This document shows positions 13,139 to 23,460 of a stretch of DNA of 64,000 bases, piece by piece. The DNA lies in the NCBI GenBank assembly GCA_963573385.1, contig CAUYLG010048369.1, forward strand, positions 25,565 through 89,564, written 5' to 3'. Numbering within the stretch: position 1 is the first letter of the stretch; every line of letters begins with the position of its first letter. This stretch comes from Cacajao melanocephalus. Taxonomy: Eukaryota > Chordata > Mammalia > Primates > Pitheciidae. Under the pieces are notes generated by a model. The model worked only from the letters and a program-made list of their open reading frames with translations, was not told the DNA's origin and ran no database searches. The translations under genes and the position numbers were made by a program.

Positions 13139-13252
13139 TTCATTTTTTTCTTCATTTCTTTAAAAGAAAAAAATGGGATACATGTGCAGAAAGTGCAGTT
13201 TTGTTACATAGGAATACATGTGCCATGGTAGTTTGCTGCAACTATTGATCAG
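13139..13252 (-). mobile_element. L1 3' terminal fragment (minus strand)
   Basis: Reverse complement of an L1 3'-UTR end, with GGGATACATGTGCAGAA, TTTTGTTACATAGGAATACATG and TGCCATGGTAGTTTGCTGC. It interrupts the plus-strand L1M. Sense ORF2 text resumes right after it with 'ctgatagcaaaaccagga'. Confidence 0.85.
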
Positions 13253-14425
13253 TCATTGTCCTGATAGCAAAACCAGGAAGAGACACAACAAAAAAGGAAA
13301 ACTTCAAGCCAATATCCCTGATGAACATTGATACAAAAATCCTCAATAAAATACTGATGTTTTCATTTTTTAAAGACATAATTTGTATTGAAAAACTCTG
13401 AATAATTCTTCCCGAAATCAAGACTTTATTAAGGGAATTTAACAATAAAATTAATAAAAGTTCAAATATACAAAATGCTGTTGTATTTCCATATACTAAA
13501 AATAAATAATTGGAAGTTTATATTTAACATACAAAATATAATATAACATTACTAGTTAGGAATACAGTTAACAATATTTTAATATTTGTACATTATAGGT
13601 AGAAATCATTTCAGAGACATCTTGAAGACAGCTGATATGAATGAGTAGACATACTATTGTTGACATGTCAAGTCTTGTTAAATTGGTCTAAATACTGAAT
13701 ACCATTTTAATTAAAATTCTGAAAGGTTTGTGTAGAAATTTACATTATTATAAATTATATGGAAACAAGGAGGTCACAGAATAGCCACAGTGTTCCTTAA
13801 AAAAGTTGTGGAGCATATATATCTGATTTCAGGCCTTGTGTTAATTTACAATAATTAAAAACTGTGTGGAATTTGTATAAGTATAGACATAAAACATCTA
13901 AAAATGGACTTACAAATATGTAGTTACTTGATTTTCATCAACGGCACCAAAGTTAATCAGTGGGAAAACAGTAGTCTTTTGAACAAATGATCTTGCAAAA
14001 GCTGGATATCTGTAAGGGAAAAACAAAATAGCTTTGACCCATTTCTTATGACATACAAAAAAATTTTAATTTGAGATAAATTAGAGATCTAAACTGTAAA
14101 AATTCTGGAATAAAAATTGAATATTTTCACTCTTTTTGGTTAAAGATAAATTAATAAAAACAAAAAGGCAATAAGATTAGGAGAAAAATTAAAAACTGGA
14201 CTGTTTTCAAGATGAAACCCTTGTGCTCTTACACATTAAAATGAAGAAGAAAAAGATAAGACACAGGCTGGAAAATATTTGCACACTGTATTTAACAAAA
14301 AACTTCTATGCAAAATATTTTTAGAGTTTTACAAATCAATGTTAAAAAGGCAACACAATACCCTTGAACTGACATAGTTAAAATATATGAATTATCAGTA
14401 ATCAGAAGAAAAGGTGCTCATCAAG
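13253..14425 (+). mobile_element. L1M ORF2 fragment (continuation, plus strand)
   Basis: The ORF2 relic resumes with GATAGCAAAACCAGGAAGAG, then CAATATCCCTGATGAACATTG (RT finger/palm) and 'tgtatttccatatactaaa'. Later come the C-terminal blocks around 'ttgattttcatcaacggcac' (~13930), 'actggactgttttcaag' and 'ggaaaatatttgcacac'. Degenerate and non-coding. Together with 11930-13138 it forms one insertion. Confidence 0.8.
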
Positions 14426-14494
14426 GTACTGAATTTAATACTAATTTTACTTGTAGGTTTCTGTTTTTGTTTGGAACATCCATACTGTACTACA

Positions 14495-14632
14495 CACAGT
14501 GGCTGTACTTGTTTACATCCCTACCATCAGTGTATAAGATTTCTTTTTTTTCTGCTTCCTTACCAGCTTTTTTTTTTTTTTATAATAGTCATGGTGTGAA
14601 ATGATACCTCAGTGTGATTTTGATTTGCCATG
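14495..14632 (-). mobile_element. L1M fragment (minus strand), likely continuation of 10565-11197
   Basis: The reverse-strand L1 text CAGTGGCTGTACTTGTTTACATC, then ACCATCAG, 'ttccttaccagc' and TGTGAAATGATACCTCAGTG is the stretch that follows the last bases of the 10565-11197 copy in an L1 consensus. A T14 run sits inside at about 14568-14581. Neighbouring L1 pieces on both sides are in the opposite orientation. Confidence 0.75.
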
Positions 14633-14845
14633 TTAGGATGAATATAGTTAACAATAATATATTGTATAGTTTTAAATAACTACAAAAAGGGTAGTGAATG
14701 TTTCTAACACACACACACAAATGATAAATGTTTGAGATGATGGGTATGTGAATTACCTTGATGTGATCGCTATTCACTGTATGTATTGAAACATATTGTG
14801 TACCTCATAAACATGTACAATTAGAAAAAATTAAAAGGAAGATGT
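14633..14845 (+). mobile_element. L1MA/MB-type 3' UTR (plus strand)
   Basis: Typical 3'-UTR phrases are ATATAGTTAACAATAATATATTG, 'atgataaatgtttgagatga', TAATTACC-like 'gaattaccttgatgtgatc' and 'tgtacctcataaacatgtac', ending in an A-rich tail. A short CA run at ~14708-14719 is a local microsatellite. Confidence 0.85.
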
Positions 14846-14935
14846 AAGATTTCAATTATGAAAGAGAGAACTTTACTGAAAGACAAGAGAGAAAAATTTG
14901 AATAAATGGAGAGATAGAACGTGTTGTTAAAAAAA

Positions 14936-15615
14936 AAGAGATTATTAATCACTAGAGAGAGGCAAAATAAAATCAAAATATTATATTGCATCAATCTCAC
15001 CAGAATAGATAGAATTTAAAACAAGAAAAATATCACATGTTAGCAAGGAGGTAATATCATTCTCTTCTCAAATAGGCAGGTAAGAATCTAAAATATTAAA
15101 ACTTTGGAAAATAGGTTTGTACTTTCTTATATACCTGACTTCTATATTTACTCAATAACCCAATAGCTTCACACTTATTGTATCCCCAATAGTTATTAAG
15201 ACACATAAGAACAAAAACATCCTAGTAAAATAATATTTATATCTTTTTTTCATAAGAAAAAGCCACTGGAAAAAAATCGAAATGTTCATTCATAAGAGTA
15301 TAATTAATTACCTTGTTCTATGTTTATTCTTCAATTGTAAATATAACTTAGTAAACAGGAACTACTAATACACATCAGAAAATCTCAAAATATGTTTAGG
15401 GAAGAAGAGTACAGAAACACATACATATTAATCATACATATTCTACAGGGGACTAAAATCTAAGCTGTGGTGATGAATTCAGAGCAGTGGTTTTCTATTG
15501 GGGATGTAGGTATAAACTTGGAAAAAAAATAAAACTTACTGAGGAGATTGAAAAATGAGTGTATTCATATGAGAAACTCATCATTTGATGTGTAATTTAT
15601 ACTTTAATAAATTTT
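14936..15615 (+). mobile_element. L1ME/L1MC-type 3' end (plus strand)
   Basis: A degenerate ORF2 C-terminus and 3' UTR. It starts with the 'gaggcaaaataaaatcaaa' block, continues through 'gtgatgaattcagagcagtgg' and ends at 'tcatttgatgtgtaatttatactttaataaa'-like text. It is separate from the 3' UTR just upstream and is older by divergence. Confidence 0.65.
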
Positions 15616-16167
15616 TAAATGCACTTACAAAAGTAATTAAAAAGTTGTTTTTGAGGAAAGCAATCATGAAAACAATATGTAGTTATTTTCTACTTTTAAT
15701 CTAATTGTATGAATGCAACTAATTAATAAAGAAGGCTAAATATATTAACTGAAATATCTTTGGTATAAAAGACGTTTTTGTAATAGATATATGCAATTAT
15801 TATTTGTCAACTATTTTTTTTTATTGTAAAAGCTGTTAGATAACTTAAGCAACTAACTTAAAACCTGAGTAATTTAATTGATGTTACTGTTGATATTGAG
15901 AATAGGCCTAAACTTAGATAAGCAACCTTTAAATACTTCAGGTTTGAGGAGAATAAATTTTGCAATGATATGGACTGAACTAGACTGTTACTATCTTTGC
16001 ATCTGACTTCTACACTTTCTCATTAATCTGTTTTTATGTTAATTGAGAAAAGCATCACTTATGGAACTGGGCTTTCTGAAAATATCTTCTATGGGACAAA
16101 TCACATAATGTTAGTGATAGACACTGGTTACCAAATTATTACCAGGAGTAGCTATTAATATGTACAA
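15616..16167. other. Unassigned AT-rich DNA
   Basis: Nothing recognised. Confidence 0.5.
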
Positions 16168-16318
16168 ATGCAAGCTGGCACATTGGCATGCACCTACGGT
16201 CCTAGCTACTCAGAAGGCTGAGGCAGGAGAATTGTTTGAGCCAGAATTCCAAGCTGTAGTGAGATATGATCACACCACTGCACTCTAGATCAGGGGATGA
16301 TGGGAGACCCTTTCTCAG
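16168..16318 (+). mobile_element. AluJ right-half or FRAM-like monomer
   Basis: Only the right monomer type is present: 'cctagctactcagaaggctgaggcaggagaattg', 'gtgagatatgatcacaccactgcactct' and 'gagaccctttctca'. No left arm lies upstream. The high divergence suits AluJ or a fossil right monomer. Confidence 0.8.
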
Positions 16319-16365
16319 ATATATATATTGCACGCGCACACGTGTGCACACACACCTCACACCCC
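16319..16365. repeat. Alternating purine-pyrimidine tract (TA/CG/CA)
   Basis: This follows the Alu fragment. A TA run is followed by GCACGCGCACACGTGTGCAC and a CA run, almost perfectly alternating purine and pyrimidine, with the self-complementary core GCACACGTGTGC. It is a microsatellite grown from an Alu tail. Confidence 0.85.
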
Positions 16366-16768
16366 AGATTTGGATTATCCCCTTAGATAAAACCCATCAA
16401 GAATTTCAGTATGAACCTAAAGGTTTCTTCTGCATATAAATGAATTGGTAATCTATCACCACATGTTTGCTAGCCACAAAGTTGTAGGAGAAAAAATATG
16501 TATCCATTAAATTGTTTAATTCCCTTTGAGGCTTGCTGATAATGTCATACAATTTACTAATTTGATACAGATACTTTGCATTTGATACAAGGCACCATGG
16601 AGCACCATTGATGTTGTCCACAGGAGCAGCATTGTTTATTTGTCTCTGTTAGTGCTATATCCATTAGTCATTTTCATTCACTGTCATATGCTAATTATTC
16701 TCATTACCATCATCTAATTATTATTGCATCTTTAAATGACACCTTGAAGGTTCAGTAGAAAGACTAGT
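16366..16768. other. Unassigned DNA
   Basis: Nothing recognised. Confidence 0.5.
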
Positions 16769-16782
16769 TTTTCTTTAGTTTT

Positions 16783-17104
16783 TTTGTTTTGTTTTTGTTT
16801 TTGTTTTTGTTTTTGTTTTTGAGACCAATTTTCCTCTTTTGTGCTCAGGCTGGAGTGAAGTGGTGCAATCTCACCTCATTGCAACTTCCACCCCCAAGGT
16901 TTAAGTGATTCTTCTGCCTCAGCCTCCCGAGGTGTTGGGATTACAGGCATGTGCCACCATACACAGGAAAATTTTGTATTTTTAGTAGAGATGAGGTTTT
17001 GCCATGTTGGCCAGTCTGGTCTCAAACTCCTGACCTCAGATAATCCACCTGACTTGGCCTCTCAAAGTGCTGGGATTACAGGTGTGAAGCCAACATGCCC
17101 GGCC
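16783..17104 (-). mobile_element. AluS-like element with 14-bp TSD
   Basis: Full-length Alu in reverse. It has a (TTTTTG)n tail, then GAGACCAATTTTCC, 'ctcaggctggagtg', 'cctcagcctcccgag', 'tgggattacaggcatg' and 'aagtgctgggattacag', ending in CATGCCCGGCC. The TSD TTTTCTTTAGTTTT lies at 16769-16782 and 17105-17118. The short frame 16949-17161 is antisense Alu text and not a gene. Confidence 0.96.
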
Positions 17105-17118
17105 TTTTCTTTAGTTTT

Positions 17119-19023
17119 CATAGTGCCTCCTGCAACATTGCATTCCATCAAGATACTATAGTGTGGGCTTTCTCAAAATAGGTTGGCTATCTGAATACTG
17201 GGAAATTAAAAATGGACAAATATCTTCTAAAGTTTTGAAATATAAGTATTGTACTGACAAATTCCATATTACATTTAAGTTTTGTAATATTACTTTGCTG
17301 TAGGCTAATAATAAAAAGGTTTTTTATTAATTGTTCTCTTGCTAACATCTTTAGGTAAATGAGCTATGATATTTATTAGCCAAAGTTTCCAACAGAACTA
17401 AATTAAAGCAGCATATGAGAAAATTGGACATTAAAGCTATGGCTATATTGTATTTGTAAAATATCTCAACATCTTAGTTTATAGTTAAGGGATAATAGAC
17501 ATAAAATGAGTTGAAAAACATGCCGTACATTTCAGAGCCATGAAATCTAGTAAAGTAATTATTCATTGAATTAAATATATTATCAGTCCCCTTACAGAGG
17601 ATTAATGTGGGCAACTCTTTTGAGAAGGGCATACTTTCCTGCAAAAATTGACTTTTTCTCATTTTAAAATGAAGTGGCCTTGAACAGATATTAGAAAATA
17701 AAAGCTTGCGCTTTGTTTTCTTGTAATGTTTATGTGGTTTAAACACATTTTTGTTTTGGGAAGAAGATAAAAAATGATTATCTGACACATGAAATATTTA
17801 TATTCATGTTTCTTCTGTTAACTTGTGACTCACATGCCAGCTTCTTCTCACTCGTGTTCTCCTCCTGCCTTTGTATCTTGTGGAGCCTGCCTGGTTAGGT
17901 ACAGTGGATTTCTATCAGCTGCTACACTAATCACAACTGATTATAAGGTCAACATCCTAGAAATATCAGGTTAATACACCCATGTAAAATATATACAAAC
18001 AATACTTAAATAGATATTTTGCTTTTCTATTCAAGCAAATAATGCCTAACTTGAGGGAAAAAATGCTGTATGACAAACTAATACATTTAGCTGGCTGTAT
18101 CAACCCTGAACAATATTGGCTACTATGGTGACCAATTGTTTACTTTTTGGCTGAAGTATCCAAAGATAGGATTGTTTCTGTTCGTGATCTATATAATTTA
18201 GTATAATTTGTTGATATGAAGATAGAAGTCAGAAATAGCTGTTATTTCTACTGCACAATGCACTAATTTGTTTATCTTTTAATCATAAAAATGTCTTTTT
18301 TTCACATGTTCATCAGTATCAGAGATATCAAGGTGATATCAATAACAGTGATATTTCCAATTTTAAAAATCATTTTATATACCCTGACTTGCATATATTA
18401 CAGTGAATCATATAACTGTGGCCACCCCTCCAAGATCATGAAGACACTAGGCAATAACATTGACTAAAGAAAATTCTCTTCTTATCCCCCTCTCTTTTCC
18501 ATCACATATATGTTTGAATTGAATGAAAACATCAAAATATTAACTACATCTAGTCCAACTTCTGGAAAAGAATTAATTCATTTCCAAAGAGGAATATGTC
18601 TATTTTAAGATTACAAGTTTGGGCATTAATCCCCTGTACAAAAGACATTTTAAAAAAGTATATAAAATTGATGTATTATATTAACTTTTCACATAATTTC
18701 AAGAGGCAAATAATATATCTTCAATGTTATTCATAGTTTTTTAATATTTATTGGAGTGAATATGAAAGTCAGAAATATCTGCTATTTTTTACTGCATAAT
18801 ATATTAATATTTTAATCTTATAATTGGAGCCATATAGTAATCCTCCCCCACCATCATAATCAAGTAGAAAATTATTTATCTCTATTCTCTATCTGGATGA
18901 GACTTCTAACTCTTCACTTAATGATCTCTATCTTAAATAAAAATTCATTCCCTTTTTTCAGAGTAGTTTCAGGTGTTTAATTCATCTAACAAATATTTAT
19001 CAAACAATATAATCCAAAGTTTA
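17119..19023. other. Unassigned AT-rich DNA
   Basis: No named repeat. It contains two similar ~43-bp segments at 18226-18267 and 18766-18808, described under findings. Confidence 0.45.
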
Positions 19024-19240
19024 GGGTGTCAAAAATATCTAAGTACAAATGCCAGCTTTTAATTTACAAGTTATATGACTTTGATCAAGTTAGAACAGAT
19101 TTCTTAACCTCAGTTTTCGATCTAAAGATGAAGTTAATGGTTTCAAGAATGTTGTGGGAATTGTGTAAGATATAAGATGTAAACTAGCACAGCATTTGAT
19201 ACAAAGAAAAGGGTTGATAAGTGATAACTATTATTATTTG
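19024..19240 (+). mobile_element. MIR SINE
   Basis: An old tRNA-derived SINE. It keeps the core order of a MIR: 'acaagttatatgactttgatcaagtta', then 'cttaacctcagtttt', 'gatctaaagatgaagttaatgg', 'ttgtgggaattgtgtaa' and a GATAACTATTATTATT end. Heavily diverged, as expected for this ancient family. Confidence 0.8.
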
Positions 19241-19918
19241 CATGAACCAGACACTTGGCAGTTGTTGGAATACACAGTCATCATCAGTGCTACAAAAGAA
19301 TACACAGACGGAGGTAGGAGGATGTGTGTACAAATAATTAATGTACTGTATTGCATTACTCCAAAATAAGGTTGCACTGCTGAGTTGCCTGCTCATATTT
19401 TATTTCTCACATTTTTATTTTTGGTAATGTAAAAATGAATTAAAATTAAATGGGAATACATTCTTCATACACATGTATTTTGTTTTACATTTGCTGCTTG
19501 TCTGTTTACAAAAAAAATTTAAAACCTTTTAAACATTATTACAAAATTAACTTTTTCTTTCTTCTCTCCAGTGGCAACCATTACAATGGTAAGAATCCTT
19601 CAGAATTGTTTATATATAGGGACATAATTTTTTTTTCACTTTTGTCCTTAACACATTCTTACATTATAAAATTGATATTAATCCAACTTTAAAAAAATCC
19701 AAAATTGTTTTATGAGATATAATTTTGGTATATTTATATTAGTGTCTGAAAAATCCATCTGTTCTATCAATCTGTATTTATCTGCTTATCTTTCTATCTA
19801 TCTAGATTTGCAAATAATATAGAGTGTTCATACTGAATTCTTTTAAATTATTTTTATTAATTTAAATTATTTTCATATTGATGAACATAACCATGTTTTT
19901 CATTTTTGATATAACAAA
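19241..19918. other. Unassigned AT-rich DNA
   Basis: Nothing recognised apart from a short TCTA run near 19790-19803. Confidence 0.5.
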
Positions 19919-20934
19919 AAAGCTGCACTGCCCTAGCAAAGGTTCTGCATGAGGGCTCCACCCCTGCAGCAGACTTCTTCCTGGGCACCTAGTTATTGTC
20001 AAACATCCTCTGAAATTTAGGCAGAGGTTTCCAAACCTCAACTCTTATCTCTTGCCCACCGATATGCCCAACAACATGTGGAAGCCACCAAGGCTTGGGG
20101 CATGCACCCTCTAAAGAAATGGCCCAAGCTATACCTTGGCCCCTTTTAGCCATGGCTGGAGCAGCTGGGGCACAGGGTACCAAGTCCTGAGACTACACAT
20201 AGCAGGGAGGCCCTGGTTTTAGCCCACAAAACCATTTTTACCTCCTAGGCCTCTGGGCCTGTAATGGGAGGGGCTTTTGCAAAGATCTCTAATGTGCCTT
20301 GGAGACGTTTTCTTGATTGACTTGGCTATTGACATTTGGCTCCTTGTTACTTATCAAATTTATGCAATGGTTTGAATTTTCCCAGAGAAAATGGGTTTTC
20401 TTTACTACCACGTGCTCAGGCTGCAAATTTTCCAAATGTTTATGCTCTACTTCCATTTTAAACATGTTATAATTTCAAACTATCTCTTCATGAACACATG
20501 TAACTGAACACTTTCAGGATAAGCCAGGTTACCTCTTGAATGCTTTGCTGCTTACAAGTTTCTTCCACTAGATACTCTAAATCATCTCTCTCAAGTTCAA
20601 AGATCCACCTTTCTCTAGGGCAGGGACAAAATGCCACCAGTCTCTTTGCTAAAGCATAGCAAAAGTAACATTTATTCTACTTCCTAATAAGTTATTCATC
20701 TCCAGCTGAGATAACCTCAGCCTGGACTTCACAGTCCATATCACTATTAGTATTTTGATCATAACCACTCAGCCTCTAGGAAGTTCCAAACATTCCCTTA
20801 TCTTCTTGTCTTCTTCTGAGTACTCGAAATTCTTCCAACCTCTGTCAGTTACCTAGTACCAATGATGTTTCCACATTTACAGGTGTCTTTATAGCCTTGC
20901 CCCACTTCCTTGGCACTAATTTTGTGTATTAGCC
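19919..20934 (-). mobile_element. THE1/MST internal region, truncated (minus strand)
   Basis: The reverse complement matches the internal part of the MaLR provirus at 59559-61204. Shared text includes CCATGGCTAAAAGGGGCC and 'gagccctcatg...gctagggcagt'. The right end, 'gccttgccccacttccttgg', is the start of the internal region next to the 5' LTR. It is truncated at 19919, so about the last third of the internal region and the 3' LTR are missing. MaLR internal regions carry no working gene. Confidence 0.88.
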
Positions 20935-20963
20935 TATTCCTGCACTGCTTATAAAAATACCTG
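20935..20963 (-). mobile_element. THE1/MST LTR, piece 1 (interrupted by L1)
   Basis: Reverse-strand LTR end, TGTATTAGCCTATTCCTGCA and 'ataaaaatacctg', continuous with the internal region to its left. It is cut by an L1 insertion; the LTR resumes at 22976 with 'acactgggtagtttataaac'. The last 11 bp are the left copy of the L1 TSD. Confidence 0.85.
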
Positions 20964-22725
20964 CACTCTCTTACCAGTCCTATTCAACATACTATTGGAA
21001 GTTCTGGCCAGGGCAATCAGGCAAGAAAAAGAAATAAAGGGTATTCAATTAGAAAAAAGGAAGTCAAATTGTCTCTATTTGCAGATGACATGATTGTATA
21101 TCTAGAAAACCCCATCATCTCAGCCCCAAATCTCCTTAAGGTAATAAGCAAATTTGGAAAAGTCTCAGGACACAAAATCAATGTGCAAAAATCACAAGCA
21201 TTCCTATACACCAATAACAGAGAGCCAAATCATGAGTGAACTCCCATTCACAATTGCTACAAAGAAAATAAAATATCTAGGAATACAAGTAACAAGGGAT
21301 GTGAAGGACCTCTTCAAGAACTACAAACCACTGCTCAAGGAAATAAGAGAGGACACAAACAGATGGAAAAACATTCCATGCTCATGCTTAGGAAGAATTA
21401 ATATTGTGAAAATGGCCACACTGCCCAAAATAATTTATAGATTCAATGAATCCCCATCAAGCTACCATTGACTTTATTCATAGAATTGGAAAAAACCACC
21501 TTAAACTTCATATGGAACCAAAACAGAGCCTGAATAGCCAAGACAATCCTAAGTAAAAGAAAGAAGCTGGAGGCATCATGCTACCTGACTTCAAACTATA
21601 CTACAAGGCTACAGTAATCAAAATAGCATGGTACTGGTACCAAAACAGAGATATAGACCAATGGAACAGAACAGAGGAATGGAAATAACACCACACATTT
21701 ACAACCATCTGATCTTTGACAAACCTGGCAAAAGCAAGCAATGGGGAAGGGATTCCCTATCCCTTCCTTACACATTATACAAAAATTAATTCCAGATGGA
21801 TTAAAGATTTAAACATAAGACCTAACACCATAAAAACCCTAGAAGAAAACCTAGGCAATACCATACAGGCATAGGCATGGACAAGGACTTCATGACTAAA
21901 ACACCAAAAGCAATGGCAAAAAAAGCCAAAATATACAAATGAGATCTAATTAAACTTTAGAGCTTCTGCACAGCAAAGGAAACTATCATTGGACTGAAAT
22001 ATCAACCAACAGAATGGAAAATTTTTTTGCGATCTTCCCATCTGACAAAGGGCTAATATCCAGAATCTACAAAGAACTTAAACAAATTTACAAGAAAAAA
22101 AAACAAGCAACCCCATCACAAATTGGGCGAAGGATGTGAACAGATACTTTTCAAAGGAAGACATTTATGCAGCCAACAAACATATGAAAAAAAAGCTCAT
22201 CATCACTGAGCATTAGAGAAATGCAAATCAAAACCATATTGACATACCATCTCATGCCAGTTAGAATGGCGATCATTAAAACATCAGGAGACAACAGATG
22301 CTGGAGAGGATATGAAGAAATAGGAACACTTTTACACTGTTGGTGGGAGTGTAAATTAGTTCAACCATTGTGGAAGACAGTGTGGTGATTCCTCAAGGAT
22401 TTAGAAATAGAAATTCCATTTGACCCAACAATCCCATTACTAGTTATAAACCCAAAGGATTATAAATCCTTCTACCATAAAGATACATATTGTGGCACTG
22501 TTCACAGTAGCAAAGACTTGGAACCAAACCAAATGCCCATCAATGATAGACTGGATAAAGAAAATGTGACACATATATATATCATGGAATACTATGAAGC
22601 TATAAAAATGGATTAGTTCATGTCCTTTTCAGGGACATGGATGGATCTGGAAATTGTCATTCTCAGGAAACTGACACAAGAACATAAAACCAAACACCAT
22701 GTTTTCACTTATAAGTGGGTGTTGA
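20964..22725 (+). pseudogene. L1 ORF2 C-terminal relic (reverse transcriptase and C-terminal domain)
   Basis: Broken coding remnant of L1 ORF2, the endonuclease/reverse transcriptase that mobilises L1 and Alu RNA. The RT palm motif Phe-Ala-Asp-Asp-Met can be read from 21078-21092 (..TTTGCAGATGACATG..). A frame of 105 codons at 21154-21471 covers the thumb-side part (MSELPFT...[14 protein letters not shown]). Frameshifts follow, and the ~60-bp deletion near 21760 removes part of the C-terminal domain. The normal stop corresponds to TGA at 22723. The endonuclease domain and ORF1 are absent through 5' truncation. Confidence 0.9.
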
Positions 22726-22964
22726 ACAATGAGAACACAAGGAAATATGGCGGGGACCACCCCCCCCTGGGGCCTGTCTGGAGGTGGGGGACTAGGGACG
22801 GGATAGCAGGGGGTTGGGGTTTGGGGAGGCATAGCATTAGGAGAAATACCTAATGTAGATGACGGAGTGATGGATGCAGCAAACCACCATGGCACGTGTA
22901 TACCTATGTAACAAACCTGCCCATTCTGCACATGTTCCCCAGAACTTAAAGTAAATAAATTTAC
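20964..22964 (+). mobile_element. 5'-truncated L1 of L1PA/L1PB age
   Basis: A 2.0-kb sense L1. It starts inside ORF2 ('cactctcttaccagtcctat'), runs through the ORF2 C-terminus and the 3' UTR, and ends in a short A-rich tail. The 3' UTR has 'catggcacgtgtatacctatg', 'aaacctgcccattctgcac' and 'cccagaacttaaagta', typical of older primate-specific L1s. An 11-bp TSD (10/11 identical) flanks it at 20953-20963 and 22965-22975. An internal deletion of about 60 bp lies near 21760. Confidence 0.93.
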
Positions 22965-22975
22965 AAAAATAGCTG

Positions 22976-23290
22976 ACACTGGGTAGTTTATAAACAAAAG
23001 AGCATTAATTGGCTAATGGTTCTGCAGGCTGGTGAGGGCCCAGGAAACTTAAATTGTGGGAGAAGGCGAAGGACGAGCAAACACCTTCAGAAAGTGGCAG
23101 GAAAAAAGAAGGTGAGGGAAAAAGCCAAACACATTTAAACCATCAGATTTCATGAGAACTTCCTCACTGTCATGAGAACACCATGAGGAAAACCACCCTC
23201 ACGATCCAATTACTTCCTGCCAGGTCCCTCTCGCAATATATGAAGATACATGTTACAATTTGAGATGAAATTTGGGTGGAGAAATAGAGC
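22976..23290 (-). mobile_element. THE1/MST LTR, piece 2
   Basis: Continuation of the reverse LTR: 'acactgggtagtttataaac', 'accatcagatttcatgagaac', 'gaaaaccaccctcacgatcc' and 'gagatgaaatttgggtggag'. The last ~15 bp of a full LTR are missing, and it joins abruptly to a plus-strand LTR fragment. Confidence 0.88.
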
Positions 23291-23460
23291 AAAAACACAT
23301 TACTTCTACTCCTCCTTTGCCTCTGCCATGATTGGAAGGTTCCTGCAGCCTCCAGCAAAGAAGAAGCTGCTGTGCTTCCCGTACAGCTGGAAATCTGTGA
23401 GCCAATTAAACCTCTTTTGTTTATACATCATGCAGTCTCAGGTATTAATAGAAATGCAAT
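23291..23460 (+). mobile_element. MaLR LTR 3' fragment (plus strand)
   Basis: Sense LTR text 'cctcctttgcctctgccatgattgg', 'gagccaattaaacctctttt' and 'gcagtctcaggtattaatag'. The reading is interrupted at 23461 by a solo LTR of another family and resumes at 24054. It lies head to head with the reverse LTR on its left. Confidence 0.82.

Noticed and set aside
22620..22997. Overlapping frames on both strands, 77 and 122 codons
   Set aside because: They read the GC-richer L1 3' UTR in and out of sense; no known protein.
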